This document shows, piece by piece, positions 7,499 through 10,382 of a stretch of DNA of 10,382 nucleotides (within the stretch, counting starts at the first letter, position 1; every line of letters starts with the position of its first letter). Source of the stretch: an uncultured Opitutaceae bacterium (GTDB taxonomy: Bacteria; Verrucomicrobiota; Verrucomicrobiia; Opitutales; Opitutaceae); the NCBI GenBank assembly GCA_937128785.1, contig CAKZMS010000131.1:1-10382 (forward strand), read 5' to 3'. The notes below the pieces were generated by a model. The model saw only the letters and a program-made list of their open reading frames with translations. It had not been told where the DNA came from and did no database searches. The position numbers and the translations under genes were made by a program.

Positions 7499-9928
7499 TC
7501 AGAGCTCGGCACGCATCTCGGCCGGCAGCAACTGTCGAGCTAGGGCTTCGAGCTCTGGTTCGGGGAACGGTTCATCGAACGAACTGGCGAGCAGCATGAA
7601 GCGATAAAGATTGGGCGCGGTGACGGTGGTGAGCAGATAGTCATCCATTTCGTCCATGCTGTAGCCCACTTGTTCCCGAGCGTATTCGGCCTCGCGGCCG
7701 AGCATCAGCACGTTGGCCAGACTCACGCGTCGGTCGAACTCCAGGTCGCCGTCACGCTCCTCCTCCACGTATGGAATAATCGCGGCCAAGGCCTCGTTGA
7801 AGACGGCAAGATTACCCTGGGTGACCGCGATCTGGGCTTGGGCTACGAGGCCGCTCAGATCGGACGGGAAAGATTCCTGCAGGGTCACCGCAATGGCTGC
7901 GGCAAACTGGCGCCGGCCGGTTTCCGCAAAATACTCACCGAGGCGGCTCAAGGCGGAGGCGTTGTCCTGAGTTTCGGTGACCTGGAAAATCACACTCGAG
8001 TAGTCCTCGAAGACATCAGCTTCCGGCATTTGGTGTTGGACCGGTCGCATCCACCGCGGAGCGAGCCACTGGTCCAGCATGGCCATCATGCTGTGTTCCG
8101 GTTGGGCGGCGCCCAACTGGGCGTATTCGTAGAGGAACGGATCCCAGGACGGGATCACAATGTGGGAGATTTCCCGCTGGGTGGCGAGAGCCAGGGATTC
8201 GTCGGGAGAACTGGCACTCGCGATGCGTACGGCGGCAATGAAGCCATCCTGATTTTCTGCGTAGGGTGATCCGAGGCCGGGAACGCCGCCGTAGAAATAC
8301 AGCGCCGGGGTGACATCGGGAGGGGAAAGGACAACCGAGCGGTATTCCTCATCCCGAAGCGACAACCAGTGGGCCAGATCCCTCTCCGCGAGACTGCGCA
8401 CATCGCTGACGGTGAGCGTGGGTTCCGCGGCTTCGCTGATTCTTGGGCCCAAGTCCGCCCAGCCGATCCCGGCTGTGACAACAACGGCAGCGGCCAGTCC
8501 CGCTTGAGCCCGGCCGGTTTTTAGGGCGGTGGCCGATAGAGCGGCTAATCCGGCCAGTCCGCAGAAGACGGGCGCCCACCATGACAAATTTGAGAGGCCG
8601 AGCGCAGCCATGCCGATCGTGATAATCACCGCGGCCAAGAGAGTGCCGCGAATCTCGGCGCTCAGTTTCCCCTGCAGGAGTTGCCAAACGGCAAAGCCAA
8701 TCAGCGCGAAGGGTAGAAAAATGGCGGCTGGAGCGCTATTGCTCTCCTGCGCATTGACCCACTCGGCAAACGATGAGGCGGAAACGGTGTCGGGGAGATG
8801 GGTCAGTAAATCAGATCCCAACCGCCCCGCGGTGAAGCCCGGGTCTTTTTTGACTACCATCATGCCCACCAAGGATCCGGCGATGAGGAGGGCGACGACA
8901 CCTTGGATGAGGCGCGGGCGATTCCAGCCTCCCCGTTGGATCAAAGCCCCGAGCCAACCCAGGCCCGCGAGGGATACGCCATGCAGGGGGTGGATCTGGT
9001 GCAGGCGGTTTTCGGCCCACGTGATCTCGGTGCCGAGAAACTCGATGGCGAAGAGCGCCAGCGCCGTGAGCCCACTTGATGCTCCCCATAGCAGCCACGG
9101 CGAACGCAACAGTCCATCGTCTGCTGCACTGCGCTTGGCAAATTTGTTGGCGGCCAGACCCGCGATGAACAGCGCCAAGGTAAGCGAGTATCCGTGAGTG
9201 GGGGAGATCCATACGGCCGTGCCCAGAGCGACGCCGGCAATGATCCAGCACCGCTTGGCTGACCGGTCGCGAAGCCCGGCCAGAAAACTCAGGGAAGCGG
9301 TCGCCATGGCGAGGGTCACCAAACCCCGGGCGGAAGGTGCGCCCGCCTGGAACGCTCCGACCACCGGATAACCCAACCCGACCAGGACGGAGGCAACCGC
9401 CCCGGCGAGAACGCCCCATTGCCACGTCACAAACACGCTCACTGCGATCACCAGTACGACATGGAGGAGTGGTTCGGATTTGAGGGAGGCGTCGGCCACC
9501 GCGGCTCCTGGGGTTTCACTGTCGCCAAGCAAGGGGGTCACGGCGGCCAGCCACCAGCGCGCGGCGGAGGGCGACTGCACCGTCCGACCGTTGGGCGCGT
9601 TGTCATAGTCGACCTCCCGGATGCGCCAATCGCCCGTCGCGCGAATGTTCTCCGCCTGCACGATCCACTCGTAGCTCTCGAGATTGTGCCCCGGTACGAT
9701 GTGAGATCGGCGTCCCTCGGTGTAGCCACTGGGAGACTCTTCGTCGGCGACCAGGATCAGATTATCGGAAAATTGGCTGGAAACTGTCTCAACCCGGTAG
9801 ATGGCCGCCGTGTGAAACCAGATTACCAAAGCCACCACCATCACTGGAATTACAGCCCAGTAACGAGAAGCTTTGGTTGGTTCGGAGGTCATGCGGTTGG
9901 CGGTCTTTTTTCGGACGGAAACATCCAT
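7499..9928 (-). CDS. Multi-pass membrane protein resembling STT3/PglB-type GT-C glycosyltransferases, with a C-terminal helical domain
   Basis: This 809-residue protein is first in its operon. One membrane helix (about 23-45) precedes a large periplasmic loop (46-150), then about a dozen hydrophobic segments between 153 and 490 and a soluble C-terminal part (500-809). The first loop (GHNLESYEWIVQAENI at 80-95, WRIREVDYDNAPNGR at 101-115, then a Ser-Pro and a Trp-rich helix) follows the pattern of the first external loop of oligosaccharyltransferases. After the last helix, residues 508-600 (AERDLAHWLSLRDEEYRSVV at 514-533, then YFYGGVPG and HIVIPSWDP) recall the start of the STT3 soluble domain. 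However, WWDYG is absent, with SPPDVT (535-540) where I would place it, and the second-loop acidic motif is not visible. Residues 655-809 look like TPR-like helical hairpins. It may be a distant GT-C enzyme or an inactive relative. The start at 9928 is uncertain; an ATG at 9892 would drop 12 residues. Neither has a Shine-Dalgarno sequence. Confidence 0.75.
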   Translation of the reverse strand: MDVSVRKKTANRMTSEPTKASRYWAVIPVMVVALVIWFHTAAIYRVETVSSQFSDNLILVADEESPSGYTEGRRSHIVPGHNLESYEWIVQAENIRATGDWRIREVDYDNAPNGRTVQSPSAARWWLAAVTPLLGDSETPGAAVADASLKSEPLLHVVLVIAVSVFVTWQWGVLAGAVASVLVGLGYPVVGAFQAGAPSARGLVTLAMATASLSFLAGLRDRSAKRCWIIAGVALGTAVWISPTHGYSLTLALFIAGLAANKFAKRSAADDGLLRSPWLLWGASSGLTALALFAIEFLGTEITWAENRLHQIHPLHGVSLAGLGWLGALIQRGGWNRPRLIQGVVALLIAGSLVGMMVVKKDPGFTAGRLGSDLLTHLPDTVSASSFAEWVNAQESNSAPAAIFLPFALIGFAVWQLLQGKLSAEIRGTLLAAVIITIGMAALGLSNLSWWAPVFCGLAGLAALSATALKTGRAQAGLAAAVVVTAGIGWADLGPRISEAAEPTLTVSDVRSLAERDLAHWLSLRDEEYRSVVLSPPDVTPALYFYGGVPGLGSPYAENQDGFIAAVRIASASSPDESLALATQREISHIVIPSWDPFLYEYAQLGAAQPEHSMMAMLDQWLAPRWMRPVQHQMPEADVFEDYSSVIFQVTETQDNASALSRLGEYFAETGRRQFAAAIAVTLQESFPSDLSGLVAQAQIAVTQGNLAVFNEALAAIIPYVEEERDGDLEFDRRVSLANVLMLGREAEYAREQVGYSMDEMDDYLLTTVTAPNLYRFMLLASSFDEPFPEPELEALARQLLPAEMRAEL

Positions 9929-10050
9929 GATTCGGAGCGGTCTGGGTCTGGCAAGCGCAGTCCCTCAGATGTGCCGCTGTCACGGTGTTCCAATTATTGC
10001 CTTCCCTTGACCCGAAGGCCCTTGGAATCTCTCTTTTGCTCCGAATTCGC
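9929..10050. promoter_or_regulatory. Divergent intergenic control region bounded by a 9-bp inverted repeat
   Basis: These 122 bp separate the divergent start codons at 9928 (-) and 10051 (+). ATTCGGAGC at 9930-9938 is the exact reverse complement of GCTCCGAAT at 10038-10046. As a result each transcript carries GCTCCGAAT directly before its ATG, with 1 nt (minus gene) or 4 nt (plus gene) in between. Neither side has a Shine-Dalgarno sequence. Both promoters must lie here or inside the opposing coding regions. An AATAAT sequence on the minus strand (9993-9998) is a possible -10 for the operon, but I see no matching -35. Confidence 0.6.
10007..10035 (+). promoter_or_regulatory. Weak candidate sigma-70 promoter for the CRTAC1-like gene
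   Basis: TTGACC at 10007-10012 matches five of six -35 positions. With a 17-bp spacer the -10 would be TCTTTT (10030-10035), which matches only three of six positions. Transcription would then begin a few bases before the ATG, giving an almost leaderless message. That would fit the missing Shine-Dalgarno sequence, but the weak -10 makes the call tentative. Confidence 0.2.
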
Positions 10051-10382
10051 ATGACCGATTCCTACCCCTACCTCTGCTATGCCCAGTCCTGGCTCCACGG
10101 CCTCATTGTGTCGGGAGCGGTCGGAGCGTTGGCGGTGTCTGCGCAGGCGGAAAATGGTCTGGAATCCGTTCCACTGGAGCCTCGCTCTCCGCTGGTCGGA
10201 TTGACCCTTTTTCGGGAGTTGGATTCATCCACCACCGGCATCGTAACCCGCAATGACTATGCCGACCCGCGCATGTGGGGTGATCGCGACCAGGAATTTG
10301 CCCTCGGCGGCATGGGCACGGGCGTGGCTATTGCCGATTTCGACAACGACGGCTGGCCCGATGTGTTTGTGGTCAGCAAAAC
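10051..10382 (+). CDS. Secreted CRTAC1-like FG-GAP/VCBS repeat protein, partial (C-terminus beyond the window)
   Basis: The ATG at 10051 opens a frame that runs without a stop to the window end, giving 110 codons. Residues 1-33 look like a signal peptide: a rather polar N-terminus, a hydrophobic core at about 18-30, and AQA before a cleavage at 33/34. After RELDSSTTGI (55-64) and NDYADPRMWG (68-77) comes GGMGTGVAIADFDNDGWPD (86-104). That is the first FG-GAP calcium loop (D96, D98, D100, D104) in the form typical of CRTAC1 proteins, which often end in an ASPIC/UnbV domain. The C-terminus is not visible, so that domain cannot be confirmed. Such proteins are exported, calcium-binding propellers of mostly unknown role. 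It is transcribed divergently from the operon containing a second, membrane-anchored VCBS protein, which suggests a related job or shared control. Confidence 0.82.
   Translation, partial: MTDSYPYLCYAQSWLHGLIVSGAVGALAVSAQAENGLESVPLEPRSPLVGLTLFRELDSSTTGIVTRNDYADPRMWGDRDQEFALGGMGTGVAIADFDNDGWPDVFVVSK

Noticed and set aside
346..10382. Polysaccharide utilisation locus with a SusC/SusD pair
   Set aside because: The receptor has no SusD-like lipoprotein or glycoside hydrolase beside it in the window, and the neighbouring operon is convergent and terminator-separated.

Overview
The window looks like a chromosomal segment from a Verrucomicrobiota bacterium, most likely family Opitutaceae. The main clue is the N-terminus of the large TonB-dependent receptor: an acidic stretch followed by VIVLSPFEVSA and a GYAAATTLAG segment is a style I associate with the expanded receptor families of that group. 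The abundance of FG-GAP/VCBS and TPR proteins, the moderately high GC and the scarcity of Shine-Dalgarno sequences fit. Genus cannot be told from the sequence.

Layout. Positions 1-345 are non-coding and hold several inverted repeats, including a strong GNRA-type hairpin (302-327) just before the first gene. Positions 346-4062 (+) encode a complete 1238-residue TonB-dependent outer-membrane receptor, followed at once by a textbook intrinsic terminator (4088-4118). Positions 4063-4387 are a convergent intergenic region with small repeats. On the minus strand, read from 9928 down to 4388, lie three tightly packed genes that look like one operon. The first is a large multi-pass membrane protein related in layout to STT3/PglB-type GT-C glycosyltransferases, but without their catalytic motifs. 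The second is a membrane-anchored VCBS/FG-GAP protein with seven calcium-loop motifs. The third is a membrane-anchored TPR protein. A 122-bp divergent intergenic region, bounded by a perfect 9-bp inverted repeat next to both start codons, separates this operon from a plus-strand gene at 10051 that runs off the window. That gene encodes a secreted CRTAC1-like FG-GAP protein.

How the parts may work together (inference). All proteins are predicted to act in the envelope: an inner-membrane GT-C-like protein, two single-pass anchored proteins presenting a propeller and a TPR scaffold to the periplasm, and a divergently encoded exported FG-GAP protein. The arrangement looks like an uncharacterised envelope module, possibly linked to glycan or protein handling. 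The TonB receptor is separated from it by convergent orientation and a terminator, so I would not assume a functional link.

No tRNA, rRNA, CRISPR array, insertion sequence or phage gene was seen. This is a reading by eye; family assignments rest on motif and topology recognition, not on database searches.
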